Part shown: positions 34,831-41,680 of the stretch, one piece after another | Layout: every line of letters begins with the position of its first letter | How positions within the stretch are numbered: position 1 is the first letter of the stretch | NCBI RefSeq assembly: GCF_001027285.1 | Contig: NZ_CP011509.1 | Location: 980,501-1,044,500 of the forward strand | Length of the DNA: 64,000 bases | Source of the DNA: Archangium gephyra | Lineage (GTDB): Bacteria > Myxococcota > Myxococcia > Myxococcales > Myxococcaceae | Direction of reading: 5' to 3' | Notes under the pieces: generated by a model | Seen by the model: only the letters and a program-made list of their open reading frames with translations | What the model was told of the DNA's origin: nothing | Database searches by the model: none | Program-made: the position numbers and the translations under genes

Positions 34831-35874
34831 CTACGGGATGAGGTGGTTCCTCACCATGTTGAACTGCACGTTCTGCGTGAGGTCCTTCGAGTTGAAGTGG
34901 CCATACGGGTAGCCCGAGTAGACCTTCTCACCCGTCTGCCCCGGGATGCGCGGGGTGTAGCTGCCGTAGACGAGCCCGTCGTAGCCGATGATCTCATCCG
35001 AGGTGGACCAGATGGTGTAGCGGAAGGCGCCCTCGTAGCCGCTGCTGGCCAGCAGGTTGTTGAGATACGCCGAGCGGCCGCTCACGCCGACGCCGTTCCA
35101 GTAGCCGGGGTACAGGCCGTTGGTGCTGCCGCACGTGGGAGTGCCGGGGCCCGTCTGGTAGCAGGAGACCAGGCCGAGGTTGGCGCCCGCGATGCCCACG
35201 AAGGTGTCCACCGAGGCCGTCAGCGGCGCGCCCACGTAGTACTGGCCACCCTCCAGCGAGTCCGTGGCGTAGCCGCCGAGCACCGCCTTGCGCGCCAGCG
35301 TCACGCCCATGGAGTGCGCGATGATGTCCACCTTGGCGGCGCCCGTATAGGCCTTCACCGCCTCGATGAACTTGCGCACCTTCATCACGTTCGTCTTCGA
35401 GTGGTACTGGTACGCCGACAGCGAGGCGTCCGCCGGGCCCCACGTCGTCGCGTACAGCTCGCTCGTCTTGTAGCCCTTGGACTGGAAGAACTCGATGGAG
35501 GCATTCCAGCCCGACTGGCCCGCCGTGCCCGTGCCAATGGCCTTGTCCGAGTTGCCGTGGATGAAGATGACCGGCTGGTTCACCACCGTGTCCGTGCTGC
35601 TCGCCTTGCCGCCGTAGCTGCCGCCCACCAGGTCCGCGCGGACCAGGTTGTACGCGGGCTCATAGCCGTTGGCCGACAGCCACGTGCGGAAGTGCGAGGT
35701 AAAGCCAGACGTGGACACCACCGCCTGCTCCGTGCCGCCCGTCTCCTCCGCGGGCACCGCCTGCTGCACGGGGGCCTGCGCCGGGACGTCCACCTCCTCG
35801 GCGGGACCACAACCAGGAACCAGCGCGCCCAACAACAGCGCACCCGTCAGTGAAAGGGAATGACGCAGCCGCAT
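34831..35874 (-). CDS. Secreted lipoprotein triacylglycerol lipase-like hydrolase
   Basis: A 347-residue lipoprotein (lipobox VPGC, Cys22) with a disordered linker to about residue 55. The alpha/beta-hydrolase core has FIHGNSDKAIG as oxyanion region, the nucleophile S188 in AHSMGVT, an acid candidate in STSDEIIGYDG and a His near the C-terminus (YGHFNSKDL). The lipase-class-2-like layout (HGN, AHSMG) suggests action on extracellular lipids or esters. AAGGAG precedes the ATG, and a TATAAT-containing region lies upstream. It converges on the barrel/hydrolase unit, sharing a terminator. Confidence 0.87.
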   Translation of the reverse strand: MRLRHSLSLTGALLLGALVPGCGPAEEVDVPAQAPVQQAVPAEETGGTEQAVVSTSGFTSHFRTWLSANGYEPAYNLVRADLVGGSYGGKASSTDTVVNQPVIFIHGNSDKAIGTGTAGQSGWNASIEFFQSKGYKTSELYATTWGPADASLSAYQYHSKTNVMKVRKFIEAVKAYTGAAKVDIIAHSMGVTLARKAVLGGYATDSLEGGQYYVGAPLTASVDTFVGIAGANLGLVSCYQTGPGTPTCGSTNGLYPGYWNGVGVSGRSAYLNNLLASSGYEGAFRYTIWSTSDEIIGYDGLVYGSYTPRIPGQTGEKVYSGYPYGHFNSKDLTQNVQFNMVRNHLIP

Positions 35875-35937
35875 GATTGCTACTCCTTGTTTTTGATGGG
35901 GGGCATGCGCGCACGGGGACTGTGCCGCATTGCACGA

Positions 35938-35958
35938 TTATAACGTTTTTCACGTTTC
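35938..35958 (-). promoter_or_regulatory. Promoter region of the lipase gene with inverted repeat
   Basis: Reading leftward, a perfect TATAAT (about 35943-35938) stands out in the GC-rich background; the matching -35 is weak. Directly upstream and touching it is AACGT-N5-ACGTT (about 35943-35957), an inverted repeat that could bind a regulator. It lies about 65 bases before the ATG at 35874. Confidence 0.5.
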
Positions 35959-36014
35959 ATTGCCCGTGCGATGGAGTTGCTGGGTCAGAGCCTGCTGCAT
36001 AGGTTGGGTGACGC

Positions 36015-36904
36015 ATGAGGTCAGGACTAACGCAGATGACTCTCTGCGTCATGCTGTTCCTGACCACGCGTGTCTCCGCTGAGGGGCAGGAGGCGCGGCA
36101 AGGCCCACGAAGGCCGAGGCTGCGCGCAGTCCGGGTGACGGGTCGGGCCGAGGAGGTACGCGTGGCCGCCAGGACGGCGACGCGGATCCGTTTCGACACC
36201 GCCCTGGACGCGGAGCGCACGCGTCTGGAGGACGGGCTCGGGCGATTCGAGCCGCTCCTGGTGGGCAATGGCTTCCTCGTCGTCACCCCGCGCGAGGAGC
36301 TGCCCGGCGGTGAGCACGTGACGCTGCGGGTGGTGCTCTCCGATGGCACCGAGGTGCCCTTCGTGCTCGCCACCAGCGACTCCGAGGTGGACGTGCAGGT
36401 GCGGGTTTCCCGCTACGAGCCTCCCATGCGCGGGAGGGTGGAGGCGCCCACGGTGGTGTCCGCGGTGTGGCGCGAGCGCGTGTGGGGGCCTCGCGGTGCG
36501 GGCGTGGAGTGGCCCGAGCGGCGGCGCTCGCGCCGGGACGAGGGCCGGGCCGGACGGCTCGCGGAGTCCATGCTGGTGCTCGCCGCGCGCTCCGGGCCGC
36601 TGCCCCCGCCAGTGCCGGGCACGGGGCTCGAGGTGGAGCGGCGCGTGTTCCACGCCGGCGGCCTGTCCGGCTTCGTGGTGCGCGTGAGGAATCCGGACCC
36701 GCTGCGCTCCTGGGAGCCCGGCGATGTCCGGGTGCGTCATGCGGACGGTGGAGGGGAGGTGGAGGTGCTGGCCCTGCGCATGGGGCCCGGGTCGCTCCCG
36801 CCCGGTGGGGGGGATGGCTCGTCGTCGTCACGCCGGCACTGCCCGAGGACGGGCAGGCCCGGTTCGAGCTGGAGCTGCGGGGTCGGATGGGCGTCGCGCT
36901 GTGA
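36015..36904 (+). pseudogene. DUF2381-like (TIGR02268-type) exported protein, frame broken at a G7 run
   Basis: The first ~265 codons read as a signal peptide (ending VSA) plus a beta-rich protein of the kind found in the myxobacterial DUF2381 family (VTPREELPGGEHVTLRVVLSDG, then LEVERRVFHAGGLSGFVVRVRN). At the run of seven G at 36807-36813 the frame leaves this pattern. A -1 shift, or one extra G, restores a WLVVVTPALPEDG ending and a stop at 36902-36904, the expected end of the family. Without the shift the frame runs on into the next gene to 37115. It may be a real frameshift mutation, a sequencing error or -1 slippage on the G heptamer. Confidence 0.75.
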
Positions 36905-36941
36905 GAGCGCCGTGTGTGCAGTCGTGAGCCCGGAGGACGTC

Positions 36942-37115
36942 ATGAAAATGAACAAGAAGACGTACTGGCGCCGTTGGATGTTGGCCCTTGGTGCTGCCGC
37001 TGCTCTCGCCGGAGGCGCGGCCTACGCCATGCAGAAGGAGTGCTGGCAGTGCTCGCCCTGCGGCTCCTCGTCGGATGGTGGCTACCTCATGTGTTGTGAC
37101 GTCTACGCTTGCTGA
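36942..37115 (+). CDS. Tiny exported cysteine-rich peptide
   Basis: A 57-residue protein with GGAGG before the ATG. A basic start and hydrophobic helix (RRWMLALGAAAALAGGAAYA) form a signal peptide or anchor; cleavage after AYA would leave about 28 residues with six cysteines (CWQC, SPC, MCC, YAC). Six cysteines in such a short chain suggest a disulfide-stabilised peptide or a metal-binding one. It lies 37 bases after the DUF2381-like gene and ahead of a Cys-rich anchored protein. I recognise no family. Confidence 0.7.
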   Translation: MKMNKKTYWRRWMLALGAAAALAGGAAYAMQKECWQCSPCGSSSDGGYLMCCDVYAC

Positions 37116-37256
37116 GCGAGGCGCGCGGCTCATGAAGATTGGTGCGGAACCCGGGCACGTCTTCCTTCAATAATCTCGAGGAAGGCGTGCCTGGAGGCAT
37201 CGCACCGTGGATGGACTCGCCACCTCACGGAGGGGATGACATGAGAGGCGCAGCAC

Positions 37257-38390
37257 ATGCGTGAGCGGACACGCTCGAAACGGGTCGCGCTCGCGTTCGC
37301 CTTTGGCGGTGTCGCGGTCTTCCTCTGGCAGCTCGCCACCGCTTCCCCGGGCCCCGTTCCGTGGGACCCGCCTTCCGGCCCGCTCTTCGTCCCCCGAGCG
37401 TCCGCGCGGCCCCGGGCCCTGCTCCAGGGCGCCTCGGTGCTCGATGCCCGCTTCGCGGCCTCCTCGGCCTCGCGTCTGGTGAGGGCCGTCCCCGCCTGGG
37501 TGCAGTCCCATCCCTTACAGGGCGTCGTGGCTCCTCCTCCCGAGGCGCCTCCGTCACCTCCTCCTCCGCTCGCCAGCGTGCTGCCGCTGTCCTCGCGGGA
37601 GCTCGCGCCGGAGGGACTTCCCGTCTCGGCGATGCGCTGCTCGTGGACGGGTGAGGGGCTCGACTGTGGGAGCTGCCGCACGGATGGGGACTGTGCCGCC
37701 GGCCAGGGGTGCGTGGCCAACCGCGAGACGCGCCGCTTCGAGTGCATGGCCTCCGAGTGCGAGGTGGATGACCATTGTTTCCCGGGCAACGTGTGCCGCG
37801 CCGTCACCACCGGCGCCACGGGCACCGTCGTCCGCCGCTGTGTCCCCGAGGGCGTGCGCCGCGAGGGGGAGTCCTGTGACGCGCTGCCCGTGTCGCCGGC
37901 CAGCTCCTGCCGCGAGGGCCTGCGCTGCGTCAACCAGGTCTGCTCCGCGCCGTGCTCACTGGATGGCGCCGTGCGCTGTGCCCAGGGCTTCGTCTGTACC
38001 GACAGCCGCGAGGGTCCCGGTTGTGTCCCGGACTGTCAGCGGCTCGGGTGCCCCGACGGGCAACAGTGCAGCCGCGTCGGGGAGGAGCAGTACCAATGTC
38101 TCGCGGCCTCCCAGGGAGATTGCCGCGACACCCCATGCCCCGAGGGCGAGCGCTGCAACATGCGCATGTCCCGGGGCCGTGCCGTCTTCTGGTGCGCACA
38201 GGTCTGCAACCCCGTGCTGCCCGGCGCGTGCTCCACCGGGAACGTCTGCGGCATGGGCAGCTCCACCGCCAGCACCTGCTTCCGCCAGTGCGACCCCGGG
38301 GACCCCCAGTCCTGCGGCTCCGGTTGGTCCTGCTCCACCGTCACCGAGGACATGTCTGTCTTTGGGTGTACCCCGGAGTTGAGCCGGTAG
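37257..38390 (+). CDS. Membrane-anchored or secreted cysteine-rich protein
   Basis: A 377-residue protein with an N-terminal hydrophobic helix (about 10-28), a Pro/Ala-rich linker (to about 120) and a Cys-rich C-terminal region with over 30 cysteines arranged in short repeats of the C-x-DGDCAAGQGC-x type (CRTDGDCAAGQGCV, SECEVDDHCFPGNVC, CPDGQQCS, CPEGERCN). This is the disulfide-rich EGF/Dickkopf-like style common in myxobacterial surface proteins. A related protein lies just downstream on the other strand (38406-39086). A 7-codon frame, 37241-37264, with a better ribosome site overlaps its start. The function is unknown; binding or adhesion is likely. Confidence 0.82.
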   Translation: MRERTRSKRVALAFAFGGVAVFLWQLATASPGPVPWDPPSGPLFVPRASARPRALLQGASVLDARFAASSASRLVRAVPAWVQSHPLQGVVAPPPEAPPSPPPPLASVLPLSSRELAPEGLPVSAMRCSWTGEGLDCGSCRTDGDCAAGQGCVANRETRRFECMASECEVDDHCFPGNVCRAVTTGATGTVVRRCVPEGVRREGESCDALPVSPASSCREGLRCVNQVCSAPCSLDGAVRCAQGFVCTDSREGPGCVPDCQRLGCPDGQQCSRVGEEQYQCLAASQGDCRDTPCPEGERCNMRMSRGRAVFWCAQVCNPVLPGACSTGNVCGMGSSTASTCFRQCDPGDPQSCGSGWSCSTVTEDMSVFGCTPELSR

Positions 38391-38405
38391 GGCCGGCCCG
38401 TGGGC

Positions 38406-39086
38406 TCAGCGCCCTTCCGACGACAAGCGCTGCATCAACTCGTCGTACACCACGGGCTCCCGAGGCTGGGAGGAATCGGCCTCGGCGGACCGGGTGGGCT
38501 CGGCCGGCCGGGGCGTTCCTCCGCTCGAGTCCAGGCAGTACGCGCGCATCTCCGCGTTGCCTCTCGGGTCACTGGAGTAACCCGAGAGGGCACAGAGCTG
38601 CCCGCCGGGACAGTCGTGCCGGGTGCGGCACGCGACGTTCTCTCGCGGCACGCAGTGGTCCAGCACACAGGCCTCGTTCGTGGAACAGTCCGAGTCCGTT
38701 CCGCACGGCCCACACCGCCCCTCCGTACAGGAGGCGGCGAGGCCGCAGTGGTTGGCTTCTCCGCACATCGCCCGCACCGACAGGTCCACCTGCATGCCCT
38801 GCCACTCCTGGGGAGCCCTCGCATGGGGCATCCGGGGTGGCAGGGCTCCGGGCCCCTGCTCCTGCCGTGCGGTGGGCACCGGGGTGCCTCCGGCGTTGGC
38901 CTCGAGCACGGGCCGCGCGCCCGGGGACCGCGCCGCCACCTGGGGCGCGGAGGAGGGCTCCGGCGTGAGGGACGGAGTGGCTCCGGGCGAGTCCGGAGTG
39001 AAGGCCATCCGGAAGCCCATCACCGCGAGGGCTCCGAGCAGGACCGCTCCGAGCCGCAGGGAACGTTTGACGTAGGTGCGTGGCAT
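38406..39086 (-). CDS. Anchored cysteine-rich protein, related in design to 37257-38390
   Basis: A 226-residue protein: basic start, one membrane helix (about 12-28), Ser/Pro/Ala linker (to about 95), then a Cys-rich part (about 105-185) with CGPCGTDSDCSTNEACV and CRTRHDCPGGQLC units like those of the convergent neighbour. It ends in a polar tail. It is the third gene of a leftward unit (40930-38406), starting 15 bases after the stop of the HExxH metalloprotease gene. The shared design implies duplication of the Cys-rich surface protein. The function is unknown. Confidence 0.8.
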   Translation of the reverse strand: MPRTYVKRSLRLGAVLLGALAVMGFRMAFTPDSPGATPSLTPEPSSAPQVAARSPGARPVLEANAGGTPVPTARQEQGPGALPPRMPHARAPQEWQGMQVDLSVRAMCGEANHCGLAASCTEGRCGPCGTDSDCSTNEACVLDHCVPRENVACRTRHDCPGGQLCALSGYSSDPRGNAEMRAYCLDSSGGTPRPAEPTRSAEADSSQPREPVVYDELMQRLSSEGR

Positions 39087-39101
39087 GGGAGTGCTCTCTC
39101 T

Positions 39102-40388
39102 TTACGGAGGGCTGCAGTTGCGGGAGTACGGGACGTAGACGCTCGTCCCGTTCTTGTTGAAGTAGTTCAGGCGGTACGAGTAGCTGCCGCGCCCGTCCCA
39201 GTTGTCGATGGCCGAGTAGTTGGAATTCCAGGGCTCGCTGATCTGCAGGCTCTCCGTGCCGTTGTCGTAGAGGGCCATCACGTTGAGCATCTTCCAGTAG
39301 TTGCCGGCTCCTTCCGCCACGCTCTCCTGGTCGTCCACGGAGTCATAGACGTCCCAGAGGAAGCGCATCGCGGTGAGCGGCCAGCGGTTCTCGCCCGAGG
39401 CACACGCGGAGCCGCTGCTGGTCTCCAGGTTGAACTGGCCCGGCGCGCACGGCGCCGCCGAGGCGAGGCAGCTGTGGGGCGCGGGCGCATTGGGGTAGTA
39501 CAGAGCGCTGTCCGCCAGGAAGGTCGCGAGCGCCTCCTCGAAGGCGGCACTCCCGTGCTCGGCGGTGTTGAGGGTCCACCACTGGCACTTATCGGGGAAG
39601 TTGCTGGTGCTCGGGTAGCAGTAGCCGTTGCCGCCCGTGCCCGAGTAGGGATGGGCCAGATAGGACGCGATGTGCCCCATCTCGTGCATCACGCGGCCCT
39701 GCGGCGCGTACGCGGCGCCCACGTCCAGCTGCACCCGCTTGGAGTAGCCGTTGGCGCAGCTCGTGGGGCACTCGCCGTTGAAGCCCGGCATGTCGTTGGC
39801 GAACCCGCGAATCTCCACGTTCGTGAAGTTCGACTGCATCACGCCGAAGTAGTTGAGGCCCTCGCGCCACATCAGCTCCGCGCCGTCGTAGGTATTGGCC
39901 CACTCGTCCGCGTAGCTGGAGCTTCCCCAGGCCGCCGTCCCGATGTTCTGCGGGCTGGTGGACGTGGTCCCGTTCAGGAGCGTGAAGTAGCCGGTGGGGT
40001 ACCAGCGGTAGGTGCCGTTGGAGTAGCGGATGTAGAAACGGCCATCCTTGTGGTCCGGCACCCAGTACACGTACACGCCCGTGGGCGGCGTGGTGCCCGC
40101 GTAGTACCAGGAGATGGTGTAGTCGCCGTTGAGGTCCGTCGCGCCCTGCCCGATGACGGCATTGGCCTGGTCGCTCCAGACATAGACGCGCGCGTTGCGC
40201 ACCGGCTGGTACGTCTGGAATTGCGCCTGCGTGTACACCGCGCCGGTACAGTCGCGCGTGTTCGGGCAGTAGTTGCCCTGGTTCTGCCAGAACTGCATGC
40301 GTCCGCGCACATAGCCGGAGGCCGCCTGCGTGGAGCTGGCACCGAGCATGGTGCCCAGGACCACGAGACCGAGGAGCAGGTTCTTCAT
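39102..40388 (-). CDS. Exported HExxH metalloprotease-like protein
   Basis: A 428-residue protein with a signal peptide (ending TQA). The zinc motif is H235-E-M-G-H239, and E286/E287 in AAFEEALATF is the likely third ligand, giving a gluzincin-type site. The N-terminal 150 residues look like a beta-rich carbohydrate- or protein-binding module (VRNARVYVWSD, TDLNGDYTISWYYAG). Several cysteine pairs fit an extracellular protein. The start overlaps the stop of the upstream gene (40385-40930) as ATGA. Its place in a unit divergent from the sigma/CHAT genes suggests co-regulation. The substrate is unknown. Confidence 0.82.
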   Translation of the reverse strand: MKNLLLGLVVLGTMLGASSTQAASGYVRGRMQFWQNQGNYCPNTRDCTGAVYTQAQFQTYQPVRNARVYVWSDQANAVIGQGATDLNGDYTISWYYAGTTPPTGVYVYWVPDHKDGRFYIRYSNGTYRWYPTGYFTLLNGTTSTSPQNIGTAAWGSSSYADEWANTYDGAELMWREGLNYFGVMQSNFTNVEIRGFANDMPGFNGECPTSCANGYSKRVQLDVGAAYAPQGRVMHEMGHIASYLAHPYSGTGGNGYCYPSTSNFPDKCQWWTLNTAEHGSAAFEEALATFLADSALYYPNAPAPHSCLASAAPCAPGQFNLETSSGSACASGENRWPLTAMRFLWDVYDSVDDQESVAEGAGNYWKMLNVMALYDNGTESLQISEPWNSNYSAIDNWDGRGSYSYRLNYFNKNGTSVYVPYSRNCSPP

Positions 40389-40930
40389 CGCATCACCCCC
40401 TGGTTGGACCGCGAGCGCATGTGCCAGTCATCCCCCTCGAGCAGCTGAACCTCGCCGCCCCGGACCTCGACGAACACCTGCACCAGCTCCGACACCTGGG
40501 TGCGGCCGCCCGACGCCGCCACCTGCACGGTGCCGCGGTAGAAGCCATCCGCCAGGCCCGCGGGAATGAGGAGCGGCTCCGCCGTGCCCTGCTCCCCCGC
40601 CATCAGCCTCACCGCCGGCGAGTAGCGCGTGTCCTGGACGATGTTGCCCACGTCATCCGTCAGCCGGAACGCATACATCGCACGTACGGGCTCGCCGAGG
40701 CGGCTCGTCAGCGTGGGACGCAGCTCCAGCGAGTGGCCGTCGCGTCCGACGCGGTAGGCCTCGGGCGAGAGCTCCAGCTTCAGCCCGCTCTCCATACCGC
40801 CGATGCACTGGATGTTCGGCTGGGTCGAGGGCGCGGCCACCGGTGCGGCGGGTGCGGGTTGTTGGAGGAGGGCGGAACCGCCCAGCCCCCCCAGGGCAAA
40901 GCAGAGCGCCCAGGAAGTGAATTCCTTCAT
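40385..40930 (-). CDS. Exported protein of unknown function, first gene of the leftward arm
   Basis: A 181-residue protein with a short hydrophobic start (LCFALGGLGGSALL), an Ala/Pro spacer and a beta-rich body (LKLELSPEAYRVGRDGHSLELRP, then FYRGTVQVAASGGRTQVSELVQVFVEVRGGEV). It looks like one or two Ig-like sandwiches. The ATG at 40930 has GGAGATACGC before it; the frame stays open far upstream, but that part lies under the sigma gene. Its stop overlaps the metalloprotease start (ATGA), so the two are cotranslated. Expression from the shared region 40931-41152 is likely. Confidence 0.78.
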   Translation of the reverse strand: MKEFTSWALCFALGGLGGSALLQQPAPAAPVAAPSTQPNIQCIGGMESGLKLELSPEAYRVGRDGHSLELRPTLTSRLGEPVRAMYAFRLTDDVGNIVQDTRYSPAVRLMAGEQGTAEPLLIPAGLADGFYRGTVQVAASGGRTQVSELVQVFVEVRGGEVQLLEGDDWHMRSRSNQGVMR

Positions 40931-40952
40931 GCGTATCTCCTGAAATGGATTG

Positions 40953-40987
40953 GAGAGCCGTGCGGGACGGCATTCGCATCGGCTCTC
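40953..40987. promoter_or_regulatory. Inverted repeat in the divergent region of the sigma/CHAT locus
   Basis: GAGAGCCG (40953-40960) and CGGCTCTC (40980-40987) form a perfect 8-base inverted repeat with a 19-base spacer. It lies 23 bases before the ATG of the leftward arm, so it could be an operator for that arm or a hairpin in its leader. The rest of 40931-41152 contains an odd stretch with GGCGCATTTTCCGGGGCATTTTTTTT near 41025-41050. Confidence 0.4.
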
Positions 40988-41152
40988 GTGAAGGATGACG
41001 ACGAGACCCCGCGCATCTTCCCGGCGCATTTTCCGGGGCATTTTTTTTCGTGGGCCCGGGGAAGATCTCCACCCCCCCGTCGTCACCTCATGGTGATGCC
41101 AGGGAGCCCCGCGTTGATCCATCCTCACGAGCCGTGCCAGGGTACGGGACGG

Positions 41153-41680
41153 ATGTTCGTCACCCACCTCAGCACTGAGCGTTCCTTCCGGGAGCTGGCG
41201 CGGACGCTGGATCCGATCCTCTACAAGGTCGCCCTGCGCGCCTGCAGGGATCCGGCGGTCGCTCGCGACCTGGTGCAGGACACGTTCGAGCGCGGGCTGA
41301 GGAGTCTTCCGCAGCTGCCCCCGGACACGCAGATGCGGGCCTGGCTCACCACCGTGCTGCACAACCGCATCGTGGACCACTGCCGGGTCCAGGCCCGGCG
41401 GCAGTCCGAGCCGCTCGAGGCCGCGGAGGAGATCGCCCAGCCCCCCGTGGATGACGAGGCCTGGGCCCATATCACCCCCGAGGACCTGGAGCGGGCGCTG
41501 GCCAGGCTTCCCGAGAAGTTCCAGAGCGTGTGCCAGCTCTTCCTCATCGAGCGACTCTCCTATGACGCCATCGCCCGCAGACTGGGTATTCCCAAGAACA
41601 CCGTGGGGACCCGGCTCACCCGTGGCCGCGAGAAGCTCCGCGCCCTGCTGCTCGGCGGCACCGAGGAGGAGGTGGAATGA
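41153..41680 (+). CDS. ECF-type RNA polymerase sigma factor partnered with a CHAT anti-sigma protein
   Basis: A 175-residue ECF sigma factor: sigma-2 (about 10-80, ARDLVQDTFERGLRSL, then MRAWLTTVLHNRIVDHCR) and sigma-4 (about 110-165, QSVCQLFLIERLSYDAIARR followed by LGIPKNTVGTRLTRGREKLR). I chose the ATG at 41153 by family length; an in-frame ATG at 41090 would add 21 residues, and neither has a strong ribosome site. Its stop overlaps the start of the 958-residue ZAS-TPR-CHAT protein (ATGA), the classic layout of a sigma/anti-sigma pair. Targets probably include the divergent exported genes. Confidence 0.9.
   Translation: MFVTHLSTERSFRELARTLDPILYKVALRACRDPAVARDLVQDTFERGLRSLPQLPPDTQMRAWLTTVLHNRIVDHCRVQARRQSEPLEAAEEIAQPPVDDEAWAHITPEDLERALARLPEKFQSVCQLFLIERLSYDAIARRLGIPKNTVGTRLTRGREKLRALLLGGTEEEVE

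Noticed and set aside
38390-38399. GGGCCGGCCC palindrome between convergent genes as a terminator
   Set aside because: There is no loop and no U-tract, and such words are frequent in very GC-rich DNA.
39683-39720. Metzincin-type site in the HExxH protein
   Set aside because: The motif is H235-E-M-G-H239 with the next His at 246, not the HExxHxxGxxH spacing; the Glu286/Glu287 pair fits a gluzincin better.
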